From the IMG/VR virus record IMGVR_UViG_3300028392_000041, positions 1 to 64,000 of that record: a DNA stretch of 64,000 bases; one strand, given 5' to 3'. Positions 9,629 to 18,659 of the stretch are shown here, in pieces. This stretch comes from a virus. The notes under the pieces were generated by a model. The model did no database searches, was not told where the DNA came from, and was given only the letters and a program-made list of their open reading frames with translations. The stretch's first letter is position 1. Each line of letters opens with the position of its first letter. Both the position numbers and the translations under genes were made by a program.

Positions 9629-10249
9629 TTAGAATCCAAAAATAATAGAGTAACCAAGATAATCAGATTTTACTGATTGGTCAAGGTTGTTCAATGAGAT
9701 AATACCTGTGAAACTTAAAATACCTAGATCGTATACATAACTATTTGATCCAGTAACTAATCCTTCATCTTCACTAATAGAAGCTACATCATAAACAAAC
9801 CCAAGGTCTGATAGAGTAGATCCAAAAATAGCAGAAGCAACAGTTGCGTTGGAGTCAGCATTGATCCAGTTAGCACCATTATAAGTAAGAACTTGTCCAG
9901 AAGTGGAACCTGATAGTGCCACATCAGAAAGCGACGCTAATGAACTACCACCTGGAGTTGCCCAAACAACACCTGAACCAGTAGACTTTAAAAACTGTCC
10001 ATTAGAACCTGTGTTTCCACCTGCTGTTAAAGAACCAGTCAATACAGCAGCAGAAAGAGTTTTGTTTGTTAGGGTTTGTGTGCCAGTGAGAGTAGCAACT
10101 GTGACGATGGCATCGACACCACCTGGGGATTTTAAAAAGAATAGATTGCCATCATAAGTGTTTAATGCAAGTTCGCCCAACGCTAAATCTGTCGTTTCGG
10201 GATTTTTGCTCGCTACTGAAGAGCGTTTGATTAAAACTTTATTGGCCAT
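9629..10249 (-). CDS. Short tail fibre-like structural protein
   Basis: This 206-residue protein has the same kind of N-terminal adaptor as the larger fibres here (MANKVLIKRSS, LALGELALNTYDGNLFFLK) and a TLTGTQTLTNKTLS repeat. A Gly/Ser-rich shaft follows, then a distinct C-terminal tip ending YSIIFGF. It lacks an S74 domain. It lies between two much larger structural genes, and its leader contains two hairpins and a late-type box. It may be a short fibre or an adaptor carrying a variable tip. Confidence 0.6.
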   Translation of the reverse strand: MANKVLIKRSSVASKNPETTDLALGELALNTYDGNLFFLKSPGGVDAIVTVATLTGTQTLTNKTLSAAVLTGSLTAGGNTGSNGQFLKSTGSGVVWATPGGSSLASLSDVALSGSTSGQVLTYNGANWINADSNATVASAIFGSTLSDLGFVYDVASISEDEGLVTGSNSYVYDLGILSFTGIISLNNLDQSVKSDYLGYSIIFGF

Positions 10250-10277
10250 AATAACCTATTCTATTTAGAAAACAATA

Positions 10278-10316
10278 CTCAGTATATACTGAGATGGTGG
10301 GACTTACACCCACCAT
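10278..10316 (-). terminator. Two adjacent hairpins in the leader of the short fibre gene
   Basis: A stem ATGGTGGG/CCCACCAT (10294-10301 with 10309-10316, 7-nt loop) is followed on the minus strand by a perfect 16-base palindrome, CTCAGTATATACTGAG (10278-10293), and then TATTGTTTT. The arrangement lies between the stop of the 1060-residue fibre gene and the start of the 206-residue gene. It could be a terminator, an mRNA processing or stability element, or an operator; the sequence does not decide. Confidence 0.45.
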
Positions 10317-10317
10317 G

Positions 10318-10325
10318 TATTTATG
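10318..10325 (-). promoter_or_regulatory. Late promoter-like box before the double hairpin
   Basis: CATAAATA on the minus strand lies just downstream of the stop of the 1060-residue fibre gene and just upstream of the two hairpins. A transcript from here would carry the hairpins in its leader before the 206-residue fibre gene. Confidence 0.4.
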
Positions 10326-10330
10326 CTACT

Positions 10331-13300
10331 TTAATAAGTACCACCATCAATTTGGAAGCCATCCAGTGTAGAAGTTGCAGCGCCAGCACCAGTAATATTA
10401 GTACCAATATACATTGATTTAGCAACAGACAAACCACCAGATAATACAACTGGAGCAGTTCCAAGAGCGGAAGCATCAGTAGTAGAAGTGAAAGTCACAT
10501 TACCAGTAGCAGCAACAGTAGTACCACTGAATGAAGAAGAAGTAATTGTTTTATTACTTAATGCTTCAGAACCTGCCAAAGTGGCAAGAGTACCAGTTGT
10601 TGGTAGAGTAACAGAAGTGTTAGCAGTTTGTGTTAATGTTAAAGAATATGCGCCACTAGTAGTAAATGCGCCTGCTGTAGAAATATTACCACCAAGAGTG
10701 ATAGTATTTGATCCATTGTTAACACCAGTACCACCATATGTTCCACCAATTACTGAACCATTCCAAGTACCAGTAGCAATAGTACCTAATGTAGTAATTG
10801 AAGTCTGACCAACATAACTTGCAGAAATATCAATAGAATCAGCATTAGCAATAATTCTATTTGTAGTACCAACTACATTTAAAGTATTACCAGATTTAGT
10901 TAAACCATCACCAGCGATAACAGAACCAGCACCAGAGAACTGAACAAATGTTAAAACAGTTGTATCAATTGTTATGCTACCGTCTGTTGTAAGAACATAA
11001 CCATTGTCTGCACCAACAGTACCTTCTTCAACGAAAGTAAACATGCCTGGAGTAACTTCACCGCTTGGAGAGTTATCAGCATCAGTGGCACGAGTCAATA
11101 CCCAGTTAGTAGAAGCAGAACCAACAGTAGTAACAGTATAGATACCGTTATTTTGACCAAGTGTTTGATCTTTAACTAAAACACGATCACCAGAAACTAG
11201 AACAATACTATCAATAGTGATTGCAGCTTGAGTGCCAGAGTTAGTAAGTGTTTTACCAGCACCTGTACCAGAAGCAGTTGCAGTTAAGTTTGCAGTAGTA
11301 GCAACACGAACTGAATCTTTAATATCCAGTGCTTGTTTAACTGAATCAACATAACCTTTATTTGCAGCATCAGTTGCTTGAGTTGGAGTAGCAACTGAAG
11401 TAATACGGAAACTACCAACATCAACAGTACCTGTACCAGTTGGTGTAAGATTAACACTTTGGTTAGAACCACCAGCTGCGAATGTTAGTGAACCAGTACC
11501 AGTAATAGAACCAGTTGTAGAACCAGTACCACCATAAGCAACACCAATAGTATTACCATTCCAAGTAGAACCAGTTGATACTGTCTTATTAGTTAATGTT
11601 TCTGAACCAGCAAGAGTTGCTAAAGTACCAGTAGTTGGTAGAGTAAGAGCAGTAGTTCCTGTCGCAGTTAATGTTACACCGAATGCACCAGAAGTAGTAA
11701 ATGCACCTGCTGTAGTTAATGCACCAGCAAGAGAAATATTACCACCAAGAGCAATAGTTCTAGCAGCGTTCTGTACATCGATTGTTAATGCGCGACCAGC
11801 AGTTAAAGTAACTGAAGAAGTAGCACCAATAGTAACATCAAACGCAGCAGAAGTATCACGGATACCAAGAGTAGTAATTGCGCTGTGTGTACCACCAGTA
11901 ATAGTTGGTGTTCCGATTGTTGGGCTAGTACCAAATACTAATGCGCCAGAACCAGTCTCGTCAGAAATAACACCAGCCAATTGACTAGAAGTAGTAGAAG
12001 CAAACTGAGCAAGAGTACCACCTTGATAAGCAACAGTACCACCAGTACCAAAGGCAACTGAAGAAGAATCAGTACCAGTGAATGTTAATGTATTAGAAGC
12101 AGTAAGTGTTTTACCATCAGCAATAGTTAATGTAGAACCAGTTGCTGGCGCAGTAAGAGTAACTTTGTTGATTGTAGTAGCAGAAGCAACACCAAGAGTT
12201 GGAGTTACTAGCGTTGGACTAGTTGCGAATACAAATGCGCCAGTACCAGTTGCGCCAGTAGAAGTAACACCTTCAATAGTTGGGTGACCAGTAATAGTTG
12301 GCGCAGCAGAAAGAACAACAGTTGCACCAGTACCAGTATAACCAGTAATAGAATTACTATTAATACTGAATGAGTTACCAGTACCAGCAGTATTGAATGT
12401 TTTATTAGTAAAAGTATCAGTAGTTGCTCTACCAACTAAAGTATCAGTGGCAGCTGGCAGTGTTAATGTTCCAGATGCTGCAGAAGAAGCAGCAAGAACT
12501 GTAGAACCAGATCCTGATCCAGTAAATGTTACACCAGCAGAACCGATAGTAGCAGTAACAAGAGAAGCTGAAGTAATTGTTGGGCTAGTTGATAAAACAG
12601 CACTACCTGAACCTGTTAATGCTTGAAAACCAGTATACTCATATACCCAAGTTTGAGCACCAGTAGAAGCAACAGTATAAGTTATCTGTGTTCCACCGAT
12701 TTGAGTAGTAATTGCGCCAGAAGCAGAAGTTTGAACAGTTAATGTACCAGTACTGTTATTGGTAATTATGAATTCTTGACCAATAGTTAATGTTGAAGTG
12801 TCAGGTAACTTAACAGTTTGAGTAGTTGAACCAGTGAAGAACTGATTAGCAGTGCTAGATGCTGTTAAAGTTGTTGTTCCAGCACCAGTAGCAGTGGAAG
12901 TATAGCCACCTGCGCCGATAGAAGAGATTGTAACTGTTTGACCAGATACAGAAGTGGTAATACCATTACCACCAGTAAAGGTTAATGTTTGGGATAGTAG
13001 AGCAACAGAACCAGTAGTAGCACCACCAGCTGCTAGACTTAGAGTAGCAGCAGAAGCAGCCCAAGTAGATGTACCACTACCATCAGTAGTTAATACATAT
13101 CCATTAGTACCAGCTGATCTTGGTAATGTCCAAGTACCAGCAATCTGCACCATACCAGTGCCGTTTGGATTAAGTACTAAGTTACCATTTGTATTAGTTG
13201 TGCTTAATGTATTACCAAGTAATTGAGTATTACCAACTAACCATTTATCAATAGTACCAGTTGCTGAAAGAATTGGGATTGATGATGCACTAGTAGTAAG

Positions 13301-13513
13301 AGTACCAGCAGTTGATGCATCAACCAAACCAGTGTAGTAAGTACCACCGATTACATAGTGGTTTGCTGCATTACCTGAGGTCTCTGATCCAATACCAATG
13401 TATAGTCGATTACCACCTGATCCGCTAAAAGCTGAATATGCTAATTCACCTGCTCCGAGCGTACCTGGATTTCCTGATGTCGATGAACGCTTTATTCTAA
13501 TTATTGATGCCAT
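10331..13513 (-). CDS. Long repetitive tail fibre protein
   Basis: The 1060-residue protein opens with the fibre adaptor signature MASIIRIKRSSTSGNPGTL-AGELAYS. Most of it is Thr/Ser/Gly/Ala-rich repeats such as TLTNKT, TGTLATLAGSE-LTNKT and GGTGSTTG. A more complex block at about residues 735-890 (ATDAANKGYVDSVKQALDIKDSVR and VLVKDQT-QNNGIYTV) is a known phage fibre motif. There is no S74 domain. Composition is biased, so most open frames on the opposite strand here are shadows. It is probably a host-range determinant. Confidence 0.75.
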   Translation of the reverse strand: MASIIRIKRSSTSGNPGTLGAGELAYSAFSGSGGNRLYIGIGSETSGNAANHYVIGGTYYTGLVDASTAGTLTTSASSIPILSATGTIDKWLVGNTQLLGNTLSTTNTNGNLVLNPNGTGMVQIAGTWTLPRSAGTNGYVLTTDGSGTSTWAASAATLSLAAGGATTGSVALLSQTLTFTGGNGITTSVSGQTVTISSIGAGGYTSTATGAGTTTLTASSTANQFFTGSTTQTVKLPDTSTLTIGQEFIITNNSTGTLTVQTSASGAITTQIGGTQITYTVASTGAQTWVYEYTGFQALTGSGSAVLSTSPTITSASLVTATIGSAGVTFTGSGSGSTVLAASSAASGTLTLPAATDTLVGRATTDTFTNKTFNTAGTGNSFSINSNSITGYTGTGATVVLSAAPTITGHPTIEGVTSTGATGTGAFVFATSPTLVTPTLGVASATTINKVTLTAPATGSTLTIADGKTLTASNTLTFTGTDSSSVAFGTGGTVAYQGGTLAQFASTTSSQLAGVISDETGSGALVFGTSPTIGTPTITGGTHSAITTLGIRDTSAAFDVTIGATSSVTLTAGRALTIDVQNAARTIALGGNISLAGALTTAGAFTTSGAFGVTLTATGTTALTLPTTGTLATLAGSETLTNKTVSTGSTWNGNTIGVAYGGTGSTTGSITGTGSLTFAAGGSNQSVNLTPTGTGTVDVGSFRITSVATPTQATDAANKGYVDSVKQALDIKDSVRVATTANLTATASGTGAGKTLTNSGTQAAITIDSIVLVSGDRVLVKDQTLGQNNGIYTVTTVGSASTNWVLTRATDADNSPSGEVTPGMFTFVEEGTVGADNGYVLTTDGSITIDTTVLTFVQFSGAGSVIAGDGLTKSGNTLNVVGTTNRIIANADSIDISASYVGQTSITTLGTIATGTWNGSVIGGTYGGTGVNNGSNTITLGGNISTAGAFTTSGAYSLTLTQTANTSVTLPTTGTLATLAGSEALSNKTITSSSFSGTTVAATGNVTFTSTTDASALGTAPVVLSGGLSVAKSMYIGTNITGAGAATSTLDGFQIDGGTY

Positions 13514-13527
13514 CTTTTATTCTCCGA

Positions 13528-13779
13528 TTAAAATTCTCCACCTTCCATGTTCTGCGCATCAAGCACAGTGGAAGCTGTCCATTTATTTGTTGTTGTTTTA
13601 TATATCAATAATGAACCATTGCTAGGATTGACTGCATCAACATCGGCGATTCCCGATATGCCAGTTTGTGTTGCAGATAGTCCTTGAATTCCAACTGCCG
13701 AAACTGTTGGAATTGACTGTACATCAATAGATGCATTGATATTTGTATTTGTTAATACTGTTGCTGTTATATCACTCAT
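13528..13779 (-). CDS. Small fibre-cluster structural protein, unknown role
   Basis: The 83-residue protein has the tail LLIYKTTTNKWTAS followed by LDAQNMEGGEF, a C-terminal signature I recall from short proteins of T4-like cyanophage fibre clusters. No enzymatic motif is visible. It lies 14 bases upstream of the long fibre gene and 3 bases after a 111-residue neighbour, so the three are probably co-transcribed. An adaptor or fibre tip role is possible but unproven. Confidence 0.6.
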   Translation of the reverse strand: MSDITATVLTNTNINASIDVQSIPTVSAVGIQGLSATQTGISGIADVDAVNPSNGSLLIYKTTTNKWTASTVLDAQNMEGGEF

Positions 13780-13782
13780 AAT

Positions 13783-14118
13783 TTAAGTCTTTGTGATTTC
13801 TGGCGTGATTATAACCAACCCCTCCAACGCACGAGATTTCTCTCCTGTTGGTGAAGTCAACTCAATATCGTACAAGTATCTACCTGCTTGAATATTTGAA
13901 GTATCTGTAGGACTAAGTTGTAACCTAATCTTTCCAGCTGTTGCATCGTATATAGATGCTGTAAAATTCGTTGCCGAAGATGATTGATAGGACTTACGGA
14001 ACTGCGCTTTGACAGTATAACTTGTCAAATCCATTGCTGTTCCATCTTGATTTGTGAGTGAAATGATACTACTGAAAGTAGTACCTTGATCAATCACTAG
14101 ATTGCTTATTGTCGCCAT
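13783..14118 (-). CDS. Small beta-sandwich virion protein, BppU-like N-terminal type
   Basis: The 111-residue protein shows LVIDQGTTFSSIISLTNQDG, then DLTSYTVKAQFRKS and AGRYLYDIELTSPTG, the pattern of small Ig-like domains found at the base of phage receptor-binding complexes. A ribosome binding site (GGAG) and an exact late box lie upstream. It starts the transcription unit that runs into the small 83-residue protein and the 1060-residue fibre. The function as a baseplate adaptor is inferred. Confidence 0.6.
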   Translation of the reverse strand: MATISNLVIDQGTTFSSIISLTNQDGTAMDLTSYTVKAQFRKSYQSSSATNFTASIYDATAGKIRLQLSPTDTSNIQAGRYLYDIELTSPTGEKSRALEGLVIITPEITKT

Positions 14119-14142
14119 TAATATCTCCAGACTTTACTCTTA

Positions 14143-14150
14143 TATTTATA
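14143..14150 (-). promoter_or_regulatory. Late promoter, exact TATAAATA
   Basis: The minus strand carries TATAAATA, the exact T4 late consensus, 25 bases upstream of the ATG at 14118, with a CTGGAG ribosome binding site between. A terminator lies directly upstream, so this marks a clean transcription-unit boundary. Confidence 0.75.
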
Positions 14151-14173
14151 ATACTGGAGAGTGCAAGAAACAA

Positions 14174-14195
14174 AAAACCACCCGAAGGTGGTTTT
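14174..14195 (-). terminator. Intrinsic terminator with UUCG loop
   Basis: On the minus strand the stem AAAACCACC/GGTGGTTTT closes a TTCG loop and runs into TTTTTTG. It lies 6 bases after the stop of the 134-residue gene. It is symmetrical enough to stop transcription from both directions. The same C(UUCG)G loop is used in two other terminators of this window. Confidence 0.88.
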
Positions 14196-14200
14196 GTTTA

Positions 14201-14605
14201 TTATAGATCAGGATGCGTATAATCTGGATTTGTATCTTTAAATGATTGATCAATTACCCATTTTTGTTGTTGTTCATCCCAGTTCCACATACCTGTTTCT
14301 GGTCTTGGGACAGGAGCAACCCACCAACATGTTTCTTCGTCTAAAGTCCAACTAGGATGAGTTTTGCCTGGATAAAAAGCATCACGATCTTTATCGTAAA
14401 TCATACCAACACCAGCAAAGTTTTTACGCAATGCGGGTTTGCCATCTGGTTCTCCATCTTCTCCGTAGTGAACGCCACCTCTAGTATTATATGATGTTTG
14501 GATCCATTCTCCTGGTGAAGAATCGATGAATGTTTCGAAGAAGGTTTCGTCAGCAACAATGACAGATAAAACTTTACCGTCTAATACTTTTGCATAGTGA
14601 GCCAT
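14201..14605 (-). CDS. Conserved phage protein of the fibre cluster, unknown function
   Basis: The 134-residue protein begins MAHYAKVLDGKVLSVIVADE and contains several tryptophans in W-D-E rich strings (WTLDEETCWWVAP, WNWDEQQQKW). I recall similar short proteins in T4-like phages of marine bacteria, always near structural genes, with no assigned role. It ends a transcription unit: a strong terminator follows at once. An upstream late-like box (GATAAATA) and an AGGAAT ribosome binding site precede it. It may be a fibre-assembly or virion surface protein. Confidence 0.65.
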   Translation of the reverse strand: MAHYAKVLDGKVLSVIVADETFFETFIDSSPGEWIQTSYNTRGGVHYGEDGEPDGKPALRKNFAGVGMIYDKDRDAFYPGKTHPSWTLDEETCWWVAPVPRPETGMWNWDEQQQKWVIDQSFKDTNPDYTHPDL

Positions 14606-14637
14606 TTGTTATTCCTATAATTCTAAAATTATTTTTA

Positions 14638-14645
14638 TATTTATC
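14638..14645 (-). promoter_or_regulatory. Late promoter-like box GATAAATA
   Basis: The minus strand reads GATAAATA, one base from the late consensus, 33 bases before the start at 14605. It touches the stop codon of the first glycine-rich adhesin gene. Confidence 0.45.
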
Positions 14646-15698
14646 TTAACTGGTATATCTAATGATAACGACACCGCCACCACCATTACCACCGACACCT
14701 GATGTTGGAGAAATTGGAGTTGTTGGACCACCACCATATCCACCACCGCCACCACCAGTTCCTGGTGTTCCGTTTTTATCTGTTCCTGGATTATATGTTG
14801 GACTAGTGCCATGACCACCACCACCAGAACCTCCTGGTCCACCAACAATAGAAGGAGAATTTGGTTGATTATAGTGACCACCGCCACCACCACCTGCGTA
14901 GGTAGTTCCATTCAACCATGATGAACCATTACCACCTGCTCCTGTGTTGCTTGAGGTTTCTAGTCCTGCTTGACCAGCTTGAGAAGCACCGCCACCGCCA
15001 CCTGCTTGATAGTAAACACCTGCTGGACCAGCAGAACCACCTGCGTTTCCTTGACCAGGAGTTCCTGATCCACCCGATCCGTTGTCATTTCCACCGCCAC
15101 CGCCAGAACCTCCTGGACCTGCGTTACCGCTACCTGAAACACTACCACCAGTACGAGAAGCACCTGCACCACCACCAATCGCAGTGGTCGGAACAACACT
15201 TATTCCACTATTTCCACCTTGAAATCCATAATTAGAGTAACCATTCCAGCCTGCTGCTCCTGGAGAAGTACCACCACCTGAGCCACCACTACCAACAGTA
15301 ACAGTAACTGTTCCAACAGTTAAAGTTGTTGATCCGTTTACATATCCACCTGCGCCACCACCACCTTGGCCACCTCGACCATCGGTACCAGCACCACCGC
15401 CACCACCAGCAACAATAAGATAATCAACACTCTTAGTTCCTTGTGTAACTGTCAGAGATCCAGACTGAGTCCATGTTTGATAAGTGTAGTTTCCTGATGT
15501 TGTGGTTGTTGCGTTCACATTTGCTGTGGCGAATGCTCCGATACCAATCCATGATGAACTTACTGAATCGTAATATTCAAGATATGAGGTTGTCTCATTT
15601 TGGCGAAGCATTCCGAAACTTCCTGTTGGTCTTTGTGCAGTTGTTCCGACAGGAAGCGTAATCGCTTGTTGACCTAGTATTACTCCATCTCTTGCCAT
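14646..15698 (-). CDS. Glycine-rich tail adhesin, paralogue 1
   Basis: The 350-residue protein has an N-terminal attachment region (MARDGVILGQQAITLPVG-TAQRP, then SYLEYYDSVSSSWIGIGAF), a Thr-rich linker, and a C-terminal 250-residue domain built of GGGGG tracts separated by short variable strings. It closes with GVVIIRYTS. Glycine-rich domains ending in VIIRYT occur in many phage and bacterial adhesins. It is close kin to the two genes that follow. All three share an identical 26-bp stretch encoding TYAGGG and its left flank. Probable role: receptor binding with variable tips. Confidence 0.75.
   Translation of the reverse strand: MARDGVILGQQAITLPVGTTAQRPTGSFGMLRQNETTSYLEYYDSVSSSWIGIGAFATANVNATTTTSGNYTYQTWTQSGSLTVTQGTKSVDYLIVAGGGGGAGTDGRGGQGGGGAGGYVNGSTTLTVGTVTVTVGSGGSGGGTSPGAAGWNGYSNYGFQGGNSGISVVPTTAIGGGAGASRTGGSVSGSGNAGPGGSGGGGGNDNGSGGSGTPGQGNAGGSAGPAGVYYQAGGGGGASQAGQAGLETSSNTGAGGNGSSWLNGTTYAGGGGGGHYNQPNSPSIVGGPGGSGGGGHGTSPTYNPGTDKNGTPGTGGGGGGYGGGPTTPISPTSGVGGNGGGGVVIIRYTS
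14893..14918. repeat. 26-bp direct repeat, copy 1 of 3
   Basis: An identical 26-base sequence beginning cctgcgtagg and ending ttcaacca occurs at 14893-14918, 15952-15977 and 16981-17006, once in each glycine-rich adhesin gene. It encodes the conserved WLNGTTYAG segment. The bases on one side diverge sharply, so it could serve as a recombination anchor between the genes. Confidence 0.85.
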
Positions 15699-15710
15699 TT
15701 TAATTCCTAA

Positions 15711-16727
15711 TTATGTTGTATATCTAACAATGACTACACCACCGCCACCAGCAGCACCTGTCAAACTATTTCCACTTGTAGGTTGATTACCACCTGCACC
15801 GCCACCGCCACCACCAGTTCCTGGTGAACCAGCAACAGCTGCAATATTTTTATCAGCGCCACATGCGCCATTTCCGCCACCACCTGCTCCACCATAAGAA
15901 GTTTGTGTTATAGAATATCCGTTTGAGTGATGAGCACCACCGCCACCACCACCTGCGTAGGTAGTTCCATTCAACCAAGTTTTTCCACCACCACCATACG
16001 AAGCAGCTCCTGGCGACGCTTGAGCAGAATTACCACCAGCTTGGTTAGCACCACCACCACCACCACCCCAATAGTAAACATCTGGACCTGAGCCAGAACC
16101 ACCTGCGTTTCCTTGGCCAGAAGTTCCTGATCCACCTGGACCATTGTCTGTTCCGCCACCACCGCCAGAACCTCCTGGGGTTCCATTGTATGGACCAGCT
16201 GGTGCACGACATCCACCGCCACCGCCACCGAGTGCTGTTGTTGGAACACCTGTGAGCGAACTATTGTTACCAGAGTAACCAACGATAATATTTGCTCCTG
16301 GTGCTGATCCACCGCTACCAACAGTAACTGAGTATACACCACCGACAAGTGTCATTGAACCAGAAACATATCCACCTGCTCCACCGCCACCTTGTCCTCC
16401 TGGACCAGTTGTTCCACCACCTGCGCCACCACCAGCGACAACAAGGTAGTCTGCAGATTTAACACCTGATGTAACTGTTAGCGAACCAGACTGTGTCCAA
16501 GTCAAATATGTATATCCACCAGAAGCCGATGTTGTTGCTCCAACACTTTGTTGTTGGAATGCTCCGACACCAATCCAAGATGTTGTTGTTACATCATAGT
16601 ACTCAATATACCCAGTTGTTTCATTTGCTCTAAGCATACCAGAAACACCTGTCGGTCTTTGTGCAGAACTTCCTCTTGGTAGAGCAACATACTGCGCTCC
16701 TAGTATTGATCCATCATTCGCAGCCAT
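15711..16727 (-). CDS. Glycine-rich tail adhesin, paralogue 2
   Basis: This 338-residue protein shares the architecture of its two neighbours: adaptor (LGAQYVALPRGSSAQRP), YIEYYDVTTTSWIGVGAF, TWTQSGSLTVTSG linker, and a C-terminal polyglycine domain ending GVVIVRYTT. It is the most divergent of the three in the glycine domain, where the strings between GGGG tracts differ (for example VYYWGGGGGGANQAG). It lies 12 bases after paralogue 1 and 9 before paralogue 3 in gene order. Tandem duplication followed by tip divergence is the simplest explanation. Confidence 0.75.
   Translation of the reverse strand: MAANDGSILGAQYVALPRGSSAQRPTGVSGMLRANETTGYIEYYDVTTTSWIGVGAFQQQSVGATTSASGGYTYLTWTQSGSLTVTSGVKSADYLVVAGGGAGGGTTGPGGQGGGGAGGYVSGSMTLVGGVYSVTVGSGGSAPGANIIVGYSGNNSSLTGVPTTALGGGGGGCRAPAGPYNGTPGGSGGGGGTDNGPGGSGTSGQGNAGGSGSGPDVYYWGGGGGGANQAGGNSAQASPGAASYGGGGKTWLNGTTYAGGGGGGAHHSNGYSITQTSYGGAGGGGNGACGADKNIAAVAGSPGTGGGGGGAGGNQPTSGNSLTGAAGGGGVVIVRYTT
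15952..15977. repeat. 26-bp direct repeat, copy 2 of 3
   Basis: Copy in adhesin paralogue 2, identical to the copies at 14893 and 16981. Spacing to the neighbours is 1059 and 1029 bases. Confidence 0.85.
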
Positions 16728-16736
16728 TGATATTCC

Positions 16737-17783
16737 TTAAGTTGTATATCTAATAATGATTGTTCCGCCACCACCATTACCACCGACACCTGATGCTGGA
16801 GAAATTGGAGTTGCTGGACCACCACCGTATCCGCCACCACCTCCACCAGTTCCTGGCGAACCATTAATTAATGCATTAGATTGTTGTGGCGATGTTCCGC
16901 GACCACCACCACCAGAACCAGCAGTACCTCCGAGTAAAGTAGAAGTATTTGGACCATTATAGTGGCCAGCACCACCGCCACCTGCGTAGGTAGTTCCATT
17001 CAACCAAGTGGATCCGTTTCCACCAGCACCAGTTGGAGGAGCTTGCTCAACACCTGCTTGACCAGCTTGAGAAGCACCGCCACCGCCACCTGCTTGATAG
17101 TAAGTTCCTGCTGGACCGCCTGATCCACCTGGATTTCCTTGACCAGGAGTTCCTGATCCACCTGAACCATTGTCGTTACCGCCACCACCGCCTGATCCAC
17201 CTGGACCTGCGTTACCAGGAGCGCCACCAGTAATTCTTGATGCTCCTGCGCCACCACCAATTGCTGTAGTTGGGACGGATGTCATAGAACTATTATTACC
17301 TTGGAATCCGTAGTTAGCATAACCACCATATCCAGTAGATGATGGAGAAATAGCACCACCATTACCACCGCCACCAACAGTCATTGTATATATGCCATTG
17401 TTAACTGTTACAGAGCCACTAACATATCCACCAGCACCACCGCCACCTTGTCCACCACGACCATCAGTGCCAGCACCGCCACCGCCACCTGCTACGATTA
17501 GATAGTCAATTGTTTTAGTGCCAGCAGTAACAGACATTGTTCCTGACTGAGTCCAAGTTTGATAAGTGTAGTTTCCTGATTGTGTTGCTGTGTTATTTGT
17601 AAAAGTGGCATTAAATGCTCCGATACCCAACCAAACTGCATTGGTTGCATCATAGTATTCAATATACTTGGTGTCGGAGTTCGCTCTTATCCAACCAAAC
17701 TGTGGTGAACCTGGACGATCTGCAGTTCCACCAACTGGTAATGTTAAAGCCTGTTGCCCTAATATTGCTGTATTAGTTGCCAT
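16737..17783 (-). CDS. Glycine-rich tail adhesin, paralogue 3
   Basis: The 348-residue protein is closest to paralogue 1, sharing the strings QGGGGAGGYVSGS, NDNGSGGSGTPGQG and GGGYGG followed by a TPISP segment. The N-terminus (AILGQQALTLPVGGTADRP and YIEYYDATNAVWLGIGAF) is the shared attachment part. It overlaps the upstream S74 fibre gene by one base. Differences from paralogue 1 cluster between glycine tracts, as expected if these are exposed recognition loops. Confidence 0.75.
   Translation of the reverse strand: MATNTAILGQQALTLPVGGTADRPGSPQFGWIRANSDTKYIEYYDATNAVWLGIGAFNATFTNNTATQSGNYTYQTWTQSGTMSVTAGTKTIDYLIVAGGGGGAGTDGRGGQGGGGAGGYVSGSVTVNNGIYTMTVGGGGNGGAISPSSTGYGGYANYGFQGNNSSMTSVPTTAIGGGAGASRITGGAPGNAGPGGSGGGGGNDNGSGGSGTPGQGNPGGSGGPAGTYYQAGGGGGASQAGQAGVEQAPPTGAGGNGSTWLNGTTYAGGGGAGHYNGPNTSTLLGGTAGSGGGGRGTSPQQSNALINGSPGTGGGGGGYGGGPATPISPASGVGGNGGGGTIIIRYTT
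16981..17006. repeat. 26-bp direct repeat, copy 3 of 3
   Basis: Copy in adhesin paralogue 3, identical to the copies at 14893 and 15952. Confidence 0.85.
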
Positions 17784-18634
17784 TATTTAATTCCCTGTAA
17801 TTCTTTTACTTGATTATTTAACTCTTTAATTGCCTCAATGAGTAAAGGAACAATTTTTTCATACTGAACAGTTTTATAATTTTCTCCAGAGCGAGAGATC
17901 TCAGTTTCTTCAAATCGAATAATATCGAAGGGAGCTGGTTTAACTGCTTCTGGTAAAACTTTCTCAACATCAGCAGCAAGAACACCGACCTGAGATTCTT
18001 TATTGGTAAAACCAAACGATTCTGCTAATTGGTTGGCATTATAAGTTACACCATTCAGAGCCATAACTTTATTTAATGCATCTGTAATTGGTGTAATATT
18101 TTCTTTTAATCTGGCATCAGAGTAATAAGAAGTAATTTGGTTTGTAGCACGAATTTCGCCTGTAGTTCCTGTTCCAGCAACACCAACACCGATTGATCCA
18201 AATTGCACATTTGACGCAGAAGCCAAATCTTGTGGGGTTGACAGAGTAATTGAACCAGCACCATTAGTAACTGTAATCTGGTTAGTAGTACCAGTTAATG
18301 TTGTTTTTGTGAGAGTATTACCAGTTGTATTACCAATTAAAATTTGACCATTAGTAAATGTAGTTTGACCAGTACCACCAGAAGCCACTGGTAGTGCGCC
18401 ACCTGAGATCGTTAGTCCTGTAGCTGTAATATTTCCAACAGCAATATCGCCAGCACTGTTTCTAAGAACCAATGTGCTTCCAGTATTTGCATAAGACATA
18501 ACACTGGTTTCAATTTTATTCGTGGCAAGACTGATAAAATTATTATCGATTTCTGCGCTGGAAAGTGGCGATCCCTTTACTGTGGGAGCGTATGTTGCGT
18601 CGGTGGAAACTCTGGTTGTCAGGGCTGTGGTCAT
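17783..18634 (-). CDS. Tail fibre with S74 chaperone tail (short)
   Basis: The 283-residue protein has a fibre adaptor (STDATYAPTVKGSPLSSAEIDNNF), a brief repeat shaft (LPVASGGTGQTTFTNGQILIGNT) and an S74 intramolecular chaperone from about residue 168 (YYSDARLKENITPI), ending in a coiled coil (LLIEAIKELNNQVKEL). Family members cleave themselves before Ser in SDxRLK after folding. It borders the enzyme island on its downstream side, mirroring the S74 fibre at 25552-26796 on the other side. Confidence 0.85.
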   Translation of the reverse strand: MTTALTTRVSTDATYAPTVKGSPLSSAEIDNNFISLATNKIETSVMSYANTGSTLVLRNSAGDIAVGNITATGLTISGGALPVASGGTGQTTFTNGQILIGNTTGNTLTKTTLTGTTNQITVTNGAGSITLSTPQDLASASNVQFGSIGVGVAGTGTTGEIRATNQITSYYSDARLKENITPITDALNKVMALNGVTYNANQLAESFGFTNKESQVGVLAADVEKVLPEAVKPAPFDIIRFEETEISRSGENYKTVQYEKIVPLLIEAIKELNNQVKELQGIK

Positions 18635-18659
18635 TTACTGTTCCTATGCTTATCAGCTA

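Noticed and set aside
14615-14911. Overlapping minus-strand frame in the first glycine-rich gene
   Set aside because: A shifted reading of GGN repeats yields long Val/Leu-rich frames; the adaptor and VIIRYT end are in the other frame.
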